From Saccharofermentans sp. (GTDB lineage Bacteria; Bacillota; Clostridia; Saccharofermentanales; Saccharofermentanaceae), in assembly GCA_016292215.1 (NCBI GenBank), contig JAEFBB010000001.1, forward strand, positions 62,001-126,000: a stretch of DNA of 64,000 bases, given 5' to 3'. How positions within the stretch are numbered: the stretch's first letter is position 1; every line of letters begins with the position of its first letter. A program made the translations under genes and the position numbers. Under the pieces are notes generated by a model. That model had not been told where the DNA came from. It made no database searches and saw nothing but the letters and a program-made list of their open reading frames with translations. Below, in pieces: positions 44,310-52,705 of this stretch.

Positions 44310-44368
44310 GAAGGCGGGAGTTCGTAACTATTTGCGGATACATCCGGCTCGTTTTTGCGGAGGATAAA
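44284..44368 (+). promoter_or_regulatory. Promoter and hairpin leader of the second CAAX protease
   Basis: An extended -10, TGT-TATTAT (44284-44292), precedes a 9-bp stem AGTAACGAA/TTCGTAACT (one A-A mismatch) around a GGCGGGAG loop, then ATTTGCGGAT and GCGGAGG. The order matches the leaders at 19811 and 22386. Confidence 0.45.
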
Positions 44369-45592
44369 ATGGGAGAAAACAAAGCTTTGCAGAGAGGCTT
44401 TTCGATAGCGGCGATCATCCTTATTGCGGTGTCGGCTTTCGCTATTGTTTTTTTCGATGCCAGGGGATTACTTGAAGGTGAGAGCGCGACTTTCGCAGGC
44501 TTGCCTCTTATGGCTATTGTCGCAGTACTGCTTCTTGGCGTTCTCATTTTTCTGGTCATAATGCTTAAGAATACCGATACTGTTGATAATATGATCGCCT
44601 CAGTAGCCGTCCGTTATGCTTTTTTCGGCTGGTTCTACGTGTTCCTGATCAGATTCGCAGACCTGCTTATCAGGCAGTATGTCAACGATTATCTGTTCTT
44701 TGAGAAGTATTATTCTTCGATCTACCTGATGATGAACTCGTTCAATGTCTGTGTGGTCGGCACACTGGTTATCGGTCTTACGATGCGCCAGCTTCCGACA
44801 TACAAGATCGCCCAGAGAAAGCTCAGGGTAGGCCAGCTCCTTCTGCTTATCATGATGATGTACGGCCTGACGCTTGTCGGCTCCGTTATGGGACTGCCGA
44901 TACACACGTTCCTGTCTTCTTTTACTCCTGATAATCCGCAGACAGAAGGCGTTGACCTGAGCGGTCTTCTCCTGGGCTCCGGAATCTATTTCAGGATTAT
45001 TTGTGTAGGCATACTTCCTGCGATATTTGAAGAGCTGTTGTTCAGAAAGTTCCTTATAGACAGGACGATCCGCCACGGCGAATTTATAAGCTGCGCCATG
45101 TCAGGAATCATGTTCGGCATGTGGCACGGCAATTTCCAGCAGTTCTTCTTCACATTCTTTATCGGAGTCCTGTTCGCGTTCGTTTATATCCGCACGGGTA
45201 AGATCATCTACACAATGATCATGCACGCGAGCATGAACCTGGTAACGACTGTCATTACCATGTCGCTGCTGTCTGAGATGATCAAGAAGGTAGGAGACGG
45301 CTCCGTTATTAACGGTATGAGCGAGGACGATCTGATGTCTTCAGTAATGCCGCTGCTCCTTTTACTGCTCTTATGGTTAGTGATCCTGGTATCCTTCATG
45401 ATCACAGGCCTCGTCTTTGTCATCAAGAAGCGCAAGAATTTCAAGCTTTTCCTTATGGAAGGGGAGCTTAAGAGGAAGGAGATACTTCATAAGCTTACAC
45501 ACACTCCCGAGATGTGGGCTTTCTTCTCCTTTGCCTTGCTGCTGTTCTTCCATTATTACCTGCCGGATATATTGGCTTACATATTCCAGTAA
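44369..45592 (+). CDS. CPBP family intramembrane metalloprotease (second copy)
   Basis: A 407-residue membrane protein with about nine helices. CPBP motifs: EELLFRKFL (EExxxR) at about 221, FGMWHGNFQQ, and MHASMNL. It is not a close copy of the 7857 protein; the N-terminal half and the C-terminal extension (about 330-407) differ. The C-terminal KLTHTPEMWAFFSFALLLFF segment adds two helices. Role unknown: sigma-factor control or peptide processing are usual for the family. It diverges from the buk operon and shares the hairpin-type leader of the two lipoproteins. Confidence 0.82.
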   Translation: MGENKALQRGFSIAAIILIAVSAFAIVFFDARGLLEGESATFAGLPLMAIVAVLLLGVLIFLVIMLKNTDTVDNMIASVAVRYAFFGWFYVFLIRFADLLIRQYVNDYLFFEKYYSSIYLMMNSFNVCVVGTLVIGLTMRQLPTYKIAQRKLRVGQLLLLIMMMYGLTLVGSVMGLPIHTFLSSFTPDNPQTEGVDLSGLLLGSGIYFRIICVGILPAIFEELLFRKFLIDRTIRHGEFISCAMSGIMFGMWHGNFQQFFFTFFIGVLFAFVYIRTGKIIYTMIMHASMNLVTTVITMSLLSEMIKKVGDGSVINGMSEDDLMSSVMPLLLLLLLWLVILVSFMITGLVFVIKKRKNFKLFLMEGELKRKEILHKLTHTPEMWAFFSFALLLFFHYYLPDILAYIFQ

Positions 45593-45618
45593 AGGTATTT
45601 AACAGATATACAAACTAA

Positions 45619-45648
45619 AAGAGGTTGTCACTAGGACAACCTCTTCTA
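45619..45648 (+). terminator. Bidirectional terminator between CAAX protease and HU
   Basis: A perfect 11-bp stem, AAGAGGTTGTC (45619-45629) and GACAACCTCTT (45635-45645). T-rich on the plus side (TCTATT) and TTTTAGTTTG on the minus side. Confidence 0.85.
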
Positions 45649-45676
45649 TTAGTTAGCAATTATCAGTTGACTGAGA

Positions 45677-45976
45677 TTACTTCTTGGACTTCTTAGAAGG
45701 CTTTGTGTTAACCTTATCCTTGAGTGCCTTACCAGCCTTGAACTTAGGAGCTGTGCAAGCCTTGATCTTTGTAGCAGCGCCTGTCTGAGGGTTACGGCCT
45801 GTTCTTGCAGCTCTCTCAGATGTCTCGAATGTACCGAAACCTACGAGCTGAACCTTACCCTTGTTCTGAAGCTCGTCAGAAACAACCTCGATGAAAGCCT
45901 TAACAGCAGCATCAGCATCCTTCTTGGAGATGTCAGCCTTTACAGCGATTGCATCAACTAATTCTTGTCTGTTCAT
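45677..45976 (-). CDS. hup: DNA-binding protein HU
   Basis: Start at 45976, with GGGAGGAAATT upstream; an in-frame extension of 33 codons has no ribosome site. The 99-residue protein begins MNRQELVDAIAVKADISKKDA and has the beta-arm GRNPQTG, with the tip Pro that intercalates into DNA. The Lys-rich tail (KVNTKPSKKSKK) is a little longer than the usual 90 residues. It binds DNA non-specifically as an abundant nucleoid protein. Confidence 0.94.
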   Translation of the reverse strand: MNRQELVDAIAVKADISKKDADAAVKAFIEVVSDELQNKGKVQLVGFGTFETSERAARTGRNPQTGAATKIKACTAPKFKAGKALKDKVNTKPSKKSKK

Positions 45977-46046
45977 TATTAATTTCCTCCCTAAATATGG
46001 GTTAATTACTTTGCCAGCAAGGCTTTTGGCCGCTGACAATGTCGAT

Positions 46047-46075
46047 ATTATAAAGTTCTTTGATATTAAAAACAA
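46047..46075 (-). promoter_or_regulatory. HU promoter
   Basis: On the minus strand TTGTTT (46075-46070) and TATAAT (46052-46047) are exactly 17 bases apart. Confidence 0.75.
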
Positions 46076-46163
46076 GGGAATTTGAGGTTTTTTGAGGGAT
46101 TTTTTTGCTAAAAACCCTTATTTCTAGGGATTTGTAACATTATTACACCGTATTTTAGGGGTG

Positions 46164-46228
46164 TTGACGGCCCGAAAATGGTGTGATAGTATAATGAACA
46201 AATGAACATATGAGCAATCATTCATATG
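46164..46228 (+). promoter_or_regulatory. Promoter and ArsR/SmtB-type operator
   Basis: TTGACG (46164-46169) with TAGTAT at 46187 (17-base spacing) or TATAAT at 46190. CATATGA (46207-46213) and TCATATG (46222-46228) form an inverted repeat over the start of the transcript, like SmtB/CzrA ATATGA...TCATAT operators. Confidence 0.65.
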
Positions 46229-46250
46229 ATAAACGGAAAGGAGATGCAAG

Positions 46251-46580
46251 ATGGCTCACGATCACGGTGCTCTTTTAGATCATGTTAAGGCAGATATGCC
46301 TGCTGATGAGCTTTTGCAGGATTTGGGTGACCTTTTCAAGGTCTTCGGTGATACGACAAGGATCAAGATAATGTACGCGCTCTATGAAGATGAGATGTGT
46401 GTCTGCGCCATCGCAGAACTTATCGGAATGACCCAGTCTGCGGTATCTCACCAGCTTAAGTCCTTAAAGGCCGCAAATCTTGTGGCTTCAAGAAGGGAAG
46501 GTAAGACGATCTACTACCGTTTGTCTGACGATCACGTTAAGTCGATCATAGCTCAGGGATATGAACATTTAACGGAATAA
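46251..46580 (+). CDS. ArsR/SmtB-family metal-sensing repressor
   Basis: The 109-residue winged-helix repressor has both possible metal sites: Cys50-Val-Cys52 in helix 3 (the CadC/SmtB CVC motif) and an alpha-5 site with Asp93, His95, His106 and Glu109, spaced as in zinc-sensing CzrA/SmtB. TQSAVSHQLKSLKAANLV is the recognition helix. An N-terminal His/Asp start (HDHGALLDH) may add ligands. It precedes an HMA protein and a Zn/Cd ATPase and would release its operator upon Zn, Cd or Pb. AAAGGAGATG precedes the ATG. Confidence 0.92.
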   Translation: MAHDHGALLDHVKADMPADELLQDLGDLFKVFGDTTRIKIMYALYEDEMCVCAIAELIGMTQSAVSHQLKSLKAANLVASRREGKTIYYRLSDDHVKSIIAQGYEHLTE

Positions 46581-46602
46581 TTTATTAGAAGGAGATATAC
46601 AT

Positions 46603-46821
46603 ATGAAGAAGACATTTGAATTGGAAGATCTTGACTGCGCTAACTGCGCCATGAAGATGCAGGAAGCAGTATCGAAGATCCCCGGAGTTAAGAACTGCGA
46701 AGTAAGCTTCATTAAGCAGAAGATGACTTTGGAAGCTGACGATGCAGATTTTGACAAGATCGTAAAGCTCGCTGTAAAGGCTATCGCCAAGGTAGAGCCT
46801 GACTGCACAGTATTAGTTTAA
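46603..46821 (+). CDS. Stand-alone HMA metal-binding protein
   Basis: A 72-residue ferredoxin-like HMA domain with DCANCAMK (Cys12, Cys15). The Asp before the first Cys (DCxxC) is common in Zn/Cd HMA domains, unlike the MxCxxC of copper chaperones. It supplies the metal-binding domain that the ATPase downstream lacks. The ribosome site and spacer (AGAAGGAGATATACATATG) are a very strong initiation region. Confidence 0.88.
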   Translation: MKKTFELEDLDCANCAMKMQEAVSKIPGVKNCEVSFIKQKMTLEADDADFDKIVKLAVKAIAKVEPDCTVLV

Positions 46822-46868
46822 ATCGCAGCCGCAGCCTGAAAACTGCGGCTTTTTAAGGATTAAGCACT

Positions 46869-48761
46869 ATGAAGTATAAATTGACGAAAAAACAAAAGAA
46901 GATGCTCAGAAGGATAATTATCGCCATTGCTTTGCTGGCGGTAATCGTCGTAACGCTTCATTTTGTAGAAGTCCCGTGGTGGGCAGAGCTCGTCATTTAT
47001 GCTGTTCCATACGTTATTGCAGGCTTTGATGTTTTAAAGACTGCTTTTATAAACCTGATACACGGCCAGATCTTTGATGAGAAGTTCCTCATGATGGTAG
47101 CAACGGTAGGCGCATTTGCCACGGGTGAGTATCCTGAAGCTTCTGCGGTTATGCTCTTCTACCAGATCGGTGAGCTTTTCCAGAGCATCGCTGTCGGAAG
47201 GTCGCGCAAGTCTATTGCAAAGCTGATGGACATAAGGCCTGACAGTGCGACAGTAATTAGAGACGGTCAGGAGATCGAGGTGTCGCCTGATGAAGTCGAA
47301 GTAGGCGACACGATAATCGTTAAGCCCGGAGAGAAGATCCCCTTGGATGGCGTCATCATCGAAGGCGAGAGCTCTGTTAACCAGGCTGCCCTTACAGGCG
47401 AATCTGCTCCTGTGGATAAGGCTTTCAGCGATAACGTAATCTCCGGAACGCTCAATCTTACGGGCGTTATCAAGGTCAGGACCACATCGACATTCGGCCA
47501 GAGCACGGTATCGAAGATCCTGGAGCTCGTCGAAAATGCTTCGGATAAGAAAGCAAAGGTCGAGAACTTCATCACGAAGTTCGCAAGATATTACACACCG
47601 ATCGTTGTTATCGCAGCACTGGTACTGGGAACTGTTCCGCCTTTGTTTATGGGAATAGGCGATGTTGAAATCTGGAAGACATGGCTAACAAGAGCCTGTG
47701 TATTCCTTGTAGTATCCTGCCCCTGCGCGCTCGTCGTATCTGTTCCGCTCTCGTTCTTTGGCGGTATCGGCGGAGCTTCCAAAGACGGTATTCTCATCAA
47801 AGGCGCAGGCTATATGGAAGTCTTGTCCAAGATAGATACTGTTGTTTTCGATAAGACCGGAACGCTTACAAAAGGCGTATTTGCAGTAGATGACATTCAC
47901 CCGAATCTTATCAGCAGCGCTGAGCTTCTTGATATAGCAGCTTGCTGTGAGAGCTTCTCGAGCCATCCTGTAGCGCAGTCGATCGTAAGGGCGCACGAAG
48001 ATCACATCGATAAGGCTCTTGTCGGAGAAGTAACCGAGATAGCGGGAAAAGGCGTTAAGGCAGTAGTTGAAGGCAAGACTTACTATTGCGGAAACGGCCA
48101 GCTTATGGAGATGTGCGGCGCAGACTGGCACGACTGTCATCTGACGGGAACCATTATCCATATAGCAAGGATCGATGGTAATGTCTGCGATTATCTGGGC
48201 CATATCGTTATTAACGACCAGATAAAAGAAGATTCCGAAGAAGCGGTTAAGAGCCTTAAAAATGTCGGTGTTAAGCGTCTCATAATGCTCACCGGTGATA
48301 AGAAAAATGTAGCAGAGAATGTAGCAAATAAGCTTGGTCTTACGGCTTTCTTTGCAGAGCTTCTTCCTGCAGATAAAGTCGCGAGAATGGAAGAGATATT
48401 GTCGGATGGTAAGGGCAAAGTCGCATTTGTCGGAGACGGTATAAACGATGCACCTGTTCTTATGCGCGCTGACTGCGGAATCGCCATGGGCGCAATGGGT
48501 TCTGACGCTGCGATCGAATCTGCGGATATAGTCTTGATGGATGACAAACCCTCCAAGATCGCGGATGCCGTTAAGATCGCCAGAAAGACTATGAGGATCG
48601 TCTGGGAGAATATCATTTTCGCGCTCGGTGTAAAGGTAATAATCCTGGTCTTAGGCGCGCTCGGTATCGCAAATATGTGGCTTGCGGTCTTCGGAGATGT
48701 AGGCGTTCTCATTATCGCGATCCTCAACGCCATGAGGTGCATGAGAAGGCTCAAGAATTAA
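46869..48761 (+). CDS. cadA: Zn/Cd/Pb-exporting P1B-type ATPase
   Basis: The 630-residue ATPase has no N-terminal HMA domain; the protein starts with basic residues and a helix. Motifs: TGES in AALTGESAPVDK, SCPCALVVSVP, DKTGTLTKG, a HP motif (SSHPVA), GDGINDAPVL and a Lys/Asp-bearing last helix region. CPC plus the ArsR-type partner point to Zn(II)/Cd(II)/Pb(II) export. The separate HMA gene upstream probably delivers metal. The three genes form one operon under the ArsR operator. CadA is the usual name; ZntA is equivalent. Confidence 0.9.
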   Translation: MKYKLTKKQKKMLRRIIIAIALLAVIVVTLHFVEVPWWAELVIYAVPYVIAGFDVLKTAFINLIHGQIFDEKFLMMVATVGAFATGEYPEASAVMLFYQIGELFQSIAVGRSRKSIAKLMDIRPDSATVIRDGQEIEVSPDEVEVGDTIIVKPGEKIPLDGVIIEGESSVNQAALTGESAPVDKAFSDNVISGTLNLTGVIKVRTTSTFGQSTVSKILELVENASDKKAKVENFITKFARYYTPIVVIAALVLGTVPPLFMGIGDVEIWKTWLTRACVFLVVSCPCALVVSVPLSFFGGIGGASKDGILIKGAGYMEVLSKIDTVVFDKTGTLTKGVFAVDDIHPNLISSAELLDIAACCESFSSHPVAQSIVRAHEDHIDKALVGEVTEIAGKGVKAVVEGKTYYCGNGQLMEMCGADWHDCHLTGTIIHIARIDGNVCDYLGHIVINDQIKEDSEEAVKSLKNVGVKRLIMLTGDKKNVAENVANKLGLTAFFAELLPADKVARMEEILSDGKGKVAFVGDGINDAPVLMRADCGIAMGAMGSDAAIESADIVLMDDKPSKIADAVKIARKTMRIVWENIIFALGVKVIILVLGALGIANMWLAVFGDVGVLIIAILNAMRCMRRLKN

Positions 48762-48774
48762 GTGAGGTTACAAG

Positions 48775-49101
48775 ATGTTTTGGAATAAGATATCGTCTGT
48801 ATACGATCTGTTCGAAAATATTTATAACCGCAAAGTATATAAAGGTACAGGCGTTAAAGTATCTGAGTTTATAACAGGTCCTGACAGGGTGCTTGAATGC
48901 GCCTGCGGAACCGGCGCGATCACCGTGAGCATAGCTAAAAACTGCAGGGATCTGGTCGCGACGGATTTTGCCGAAGGGATGCTGAAGCGCGCTGCTAAGA
49001 AATGCAGGAAGTTCTTTGAAGACAAAGGCTATGCTAATGCCGAGTATCACGTTGTAGAAGGAAGGATGCCCTGCGCTATTGCAGTGATAACAAAGTTGTG
49101 A
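48775..49101 (+). pseudogene. SAM-dependent methyltransferase with an apparent internal deletion
   Basis: The 108-codon frame begins as a normal UbiE-like class I methyltransferase, with motif I in VLECACGTGAITVSIA and ATDFAEGML. It then passes directly to a segment resembling the C terminus of such enzymes (FFEDKGYANAEYHVVEGRMPCAIAVITK). About 90-100 residues holding motifs II and III and the substrate site would be missing. The frame is kept and the ribosome site is fair (GAGGTTACAAG). It is probably an inactive remnant, though a short protein may be made. It lies 13 bases after cadA. Confidence 0.6.
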
Positions 49102-49140
49102 TTCGATAAGTGTAATACTGAAAGGAAGATCAACTTTAAA

Positions 49141-50010
49141 ATGTTCGATCCTAAGACGAACCGCTATCCGTATCCTGAACAGACGGATCACCACTACCTT
49201 GAGATCCATAAGGACAGGGGCCTGTTGTTCGATGCTTCATACCCTTATATCGACAGATCAGGATGGTTCAGATTCCGTCAGGGCGTGGTCCGTTTTCTTC
49301 TTAACCTGATAGTTTTCCCCATGGCAAAGATACGTCTGGGTCTTAAGATCGAGGGACGCGAAAACCTCAAGAAGTATAAGGATGTTCTTGATAACGGAGT
49401 GGTATCCGTAAGTAACCACATACACATGTGGGACTACATTTCGGTAATGAAGGCGCTTCGTCCTCATAAGACCAATCTTCTGGTGTGGGCACCGAATATC
49501 AACGGCGAGAACGGTACGATAGTAAGACTTGTCGGAGGTATTCCGATTCCCGAGAATGATGTCGCTGCGCAAAAAGCTCACCTCAAAGCTCTTAAAGGAC
49601 TTCTTAACGACCACGGCTGGATACATGTATATGCGGAAGGCAGCATGTGGGAATATTATGCCCCTATCCGTCCGTTTAAGCGCGGCGCCGCATTCATAGC
49701 CGTAAGCAATGATAAGCCGGTATTGCCTATGGGATTTTCTTACCGTGAGCCCGGCAGGATCCGCAGGAATGTTTTTCATCAGACTGCTTTATTCACACTC
49801 CGTATCGGTGAGCCTTTGTATCCTGACAAGAATCTGAAGTTAAAAGACCGCGAAAAGGACCTCACGATACGTGCACATGAAGCCGTTTGCGCCCTTGCCG
49901 GTATTGACCCTGACATGAATATCTATGAGCCGGTCTTTAATGATTCCAAGAGGATCGATTACTACACTGACACGTACGGCGTGGGTTACAGGGGATCCAA
50001 GCAGATATAA
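49141..50010 (+). CDS. PlsC-like 1-acylglycerol-phosphate acyltransferase
   Basis: The 289-residue protein carries the acyltransferase motif NHIHMWD (HX4D) and the second block YAEGSMWEYY with FKRGAAFIA. PVLPMGFSYREPG is the fourth block. It would acylate lysophosphatidic acid, or a related lipid, at the membrane. An N-terminal hydrophobic segment (FLLNLIVFPMAKI) supports membrane association. It starts 39 bases after the methyltransferase remnant with AAAGGAAGA upstream. Confidence 0.82.
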   Translation: MFDPKTNRYPYPEQTDHHYLEIHKDRGLLFDASYPYIDRSGWFRFRQGVVRFLLNLIVFPMAKIRLGLKIEGRENLKKYKDVLDNGVVSVSNHIHMWDYISVMKALRPHKTNLLVWAPNINGENGTIVRLVGGIPIPENDVAAQKAHLKALKGLLNDHGWIHVYAEGSMWEYYAPIRPFKRGAAFIAVSNDKPVLPMGFSYREPGRIRRNVFHQTALFTLRIGEPLYPDKNLKLKDREKDLTIRAHEAVCALAGIDPDMNIYEPVFNDSKRIDYYTDTYGVGYRGSKQI

Positions 50011-50170
50011 GATATCTGGCAAAAATATCAAATTTATTGGTGAATTTATACAAGTTGACGGCTCTTTGTTTGAGAAGTTTGTTTTTTAAAATTGCTTTAT
50101 ATTATATAAGTTGAAGTAGTGTTCTCTTTTGAGAACAAATGGGGCCCTTTTAAATTAATAGGAGATCATT

Positions 50171-52528
50171 ATGAGCAGAAAGAATATCTGGCATCTTCCT
50201 GTTGCCATCATTGTTGTATGTGTCACGATGCTTTTCTTTGGCAGTATCTCTGTAAGTGCTGAAGAATACAGCGGTGAATGCGGAGCTGAAGGAGATAACC
50301 TGACATGGTCATTCTCCGAAGGAACACTTACTATAAGCGGTACCGGTGAAATGAGATACTATCAATATGGTAGTGCACCTTGGCTCATTAATTGTGGCAG
50401 TTCAATAACAAAAGTAGTTATTGAGGAGGGTGTAACAAGCGTAAGCGCGTATGCATTTTATGAGTGCAGACACATTCAGTCAGTATCATTCCCTGAGACT
50501 TTAACGAGCATCGGGGACAATGCATTCCAGTGTATAGATGATCTGACTTATGCTCCTTTGCCGGCTTCACTGGAAACAATCGGTAAGTGTGCTTTTAACC
50601 AGACACATCTTACTTCGGTTAATCTCGGCGAGAATGTTAAAACCATTGGAAAAGGTGCTTTTTCAGGCGGGTTTGATCTTGAGACTGTTACGATCTCAGG
50701 AAAGAATCTGACCAGCATTGGAGAAGGCGCTTTCAGCAGCTGTCAGAAGCTTGTGACAGTTACTTTCTCTGAGGATGCAACCTGCAACATAGGAGATAAA
50801 ATGTTTGAGAGCTGCATTTCGCTAGAGTCGATTAATATACCGGGCGGCGCTAAAAGTATCGGCAAAGAGGCATTCTATTATTGCCAGAATTTAACCGGTG
50901 TAACACTTCCTAATGGTCTTGTTACTATTGGAAATTGTGCCTTCGAGTATAGCGGAATAAAGACGATCAATATACCTGAAAGTGTTACAACTATTGAGTG
51001 GGGAGCATTTTCACTTTCCGGGCTCGAATCAATAACAATTCCGGGCACAGTTAAGGACATTGATGCTTCTATATGTTATCGTTGCGAAAAGCTTAAGAGT
51101 GTAACGCTTTCAGAGGGCGTGGAGACAATAGGCAATGAGGCGTTTAGAGAATGCCCGGCGTTAGAAAATGTTTCTTTCCCGAATTCTCTTACTTCGATCG
51201 GTGAAAGTGCATTCTGCCAAAGCGGACTTACTTCTGTAACTATTTCAGGCAGCGATCTTGTTATTAATGATTACGCATTTAACGCCTGCTTTGCCCTTAA
51301 ATCTGTAAAGCTCGATGGTGTGACAAAGATTAAATATGGTGCGTTTTATTATTGCCAAGCGCTGGAGACAATCGAGATTCCTGCTACGGTAACAGAAATC
51401 GGTCACTATGTTTTTTATGAGTGCGGTGCAATTACTGATATCTATTGTTATGCGGATTCAACTTTAGATTGGTATTATTTGTATGATGGTTTCGACGAGA
51501 ATTTTGATGAAAATCATAAGCCGACTATTCATGTAAGATCATCTGAACTGAATGCTTACAAAGAGAAGTTCAGTTCTATGAATGCTAATTTTGTCGGTGA
51601 TCTTGACAGCATCAGTTCTAAGATAATCGGCCATTCGATCACATTGTCTGATATGATCGGTGTTAATTTCTATTTGAATCTCTCTTCTGCAGAAAACGTT
51701 ACAGTAACATTTAACTGGGGCGTTGGTGATTATGCCAAGACTGCAAAGGGAACGCTGGTTCCTGTTAACCAGTATGGTGCTAATTATAAAGTAACCTGCG
51801 GTGTTGCAGCACGTTGTATGATCGATGATATTACAATGATCGTTAAGTGCGGAGACGAGGAGATTTTAAGAGACAGTTACAAGGTAATCGATTATATTAC
51901 TGTTCTCGGCAAGACATACCCGTTAGACGAAACTCTTCAGCAGTTGCTGGCTGCTTTACAGGATTACGGAGCTGACTCACAGCGTTACTTTAAATATCGT
52001 GACAATTTAGTTTTACCTGATGCTTATTTTACTTACAGATATGACATAATTAGTTATGATGCACTTTCTGCAATAAGCGCTGCCAGATCCGATCTTGAGA
52101 ACAGAACGGATCTCATAGATCCTGATATGCCCGTTAAGCACATTGGTGATACGCGTGATATCGGACTTTCTTATTATGGCGCTTCGGCGGTTTGTTCATC
52201 TCAGACTAAGATCAGACTGTATTTTACAGTTACTGATGAGACAAAGTTTGCTGAAGTACAGGCATACTATGGTTCGAAAGCTCTTACTTTCAAGAATGCA
52301 AAAGTCGGAGAACAGTCAGTAGTTTATATCGAGACACCGGGATTGGTGCCTGATAAACTGATTGCCCCGATCGTCTTCACCATAGGCGGTGTTGACTATG
52401 AATATGACTTTACAGAATATGTTGGTAAGTGCATAGCCGGATCAGACTATGAACTTCATGACGTCGCTGTATCATTATATCTTTATGGTTATTTTGCAAA
52501 TCAGTACAAGGGGGACCATCATGTTTAA
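50171..52528 (+). CDS. BspA-type leucine-rich repeat surface protein
   Basis: A 785-residue secreted protein with a signal peptide (about 1-31, ending VSAEE). Residues about 35-460 contain a CGxxGDNLTW-type capping domain and about 14 LRR_5/BspA repeats (patterns such as LTSIGDNAFQ, VKTIGKGAFSG). The C-terminal half (about 490-785) is a beta-rich region with ITLSDMIGVNFYLNL, seen in other Clostridia surface proteins but of unknown role. BspA repeats often bind host or substrate proteins. No anchor (LPxTG or SLH) is visible. The leader has a GTTCTC/GAGAAC hairpin then AAATGGGG. Confidence 0.8.
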   Translation: MSRKNIWHLPVAIIVVCVTMLFFGSISVSAEEYSGECGAEGDNLTWSFSEGTLTISGTGEMRYYQYGSAPWLINCGSSITKVVIEEGVTSVSAYAFYECRHIQSVSFPETLTSIGDNAFQCIDDLTYAPLPASLETIGKCAFNQTHLTSVNLGENVKTIGKGAFSGGFDLETVTISGKNLTSIGEGAFSSCQKLVTVTFSEDATCNIGDKMFESCISLESINIPGGAKSIGKEAFYYCQNLTGVTLPNGLVTIGNCAFEYSGIKTINIPESVTTIEWGAFSLSGLESITIPGTVKDIDASICYRCEKLKSVTLSEGVETIGNEAFRECPALENVSFPNSLTSIGESAFCQSGLTSVTISGSDLVINDYAFNACFALKSVKLDGVTKIKYGAFYYCQALETIEIPATVTEIGHYVFYECGAITDIYCYADSTLDWYYLYDGFDENFDENHKPTIHVRSSELNAYKEKFSSMNANFVGDLDSISSKIIGHSITLSDMIGVNFYLNLSSAENVTVTFNWGVGDYAKTAKGTLVPVNQYGANYKVTCGVAARCMIDDITMIVKCGDEEILRDSYKVIDYITVLGKTYPLDETLQQLLAALQDYGADSQRYFKYRDNLVLPDAYFTYRYDIISYDALSAISAARSDLENRTDLIDPDMPVKHIGDTRDIGLSYYGASAVCSSQTKIRLYFTVTDETKFAEVQAYYGSKALTFKNAKVGEQSVVYIETPGLVPDKLIAPIVFTIGGVDYEYDFTEYVGKCIAGSDYELHDVAVSLYLYGYFANQYKGDHHV

Positions 52529-52625
52529 AGAAGAGTATAAGAATTTATCAATTGAAGTATTATATTTTGAAGCAAAAGATGTGATCACTTCGAGTGATGA
52601 TGATGATGCTTTAGATATTAAGTAA
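52521..52625 (+). CDS. 34-residue acidic-tailed small protein
   Basis: The ATG at 52521 overlaps the last codons of the BspA gene by eight bases and has AAGGGGGA upstream. It encodes 34 residues, starting MFKEEYKNLSIEVLYFEAKD and ending VITSSDDDDALDIK. Small proteins with an E-V-x-x-F-x-A/E-x-D-V-I-T-S pattern and an acidic end are frequent next to surface or secreted genes in Clostridia and Bacteroidetes; I cannot assign a function. A terminator follows within 30 bases, so it is the last gene of this operon. The length and the ribosome site argue for a real gene. Confidence 0.6.
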   Translation: MFKEEYKNLSIEVLYFEAKDVITSSDDDDALDIK

Positions 52626-52652
52626 TCATTAAGTCTTTCATTTCAACAAATA

Positions 52653-52681
52653 AGAGGACGGGAAATTCCCGTCCTCTTTTG
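52653..52681 (+). terminator. Terminator after the BspA operon
   Basis: AGAGGACGGGAA (52653-52664) and TTCCCGTCCTCT (52666-52677) form a near-perfect stem followed by TTTTG. It may also stop pilT transcription from the other side. Confidence 0.88.
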
Positions 52682-52705
52682 TTATATTCTGATTGTTTTC
52701 GCGTA

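Noticed and set aside
46585-46605. Vector contamination, because the ribosome site equals that of T7 gene 10
   Set aside because: The surrounding sequence is native-looking operon DNA on both sides and no other vector sequence is seen.
50125-50160. BspA leader hairpin as a fourth GGGGA-loop leader
   Set aside because: It has a stem followed by AAATGGGG but the loop is TTTT, so only half of the pattern is present.
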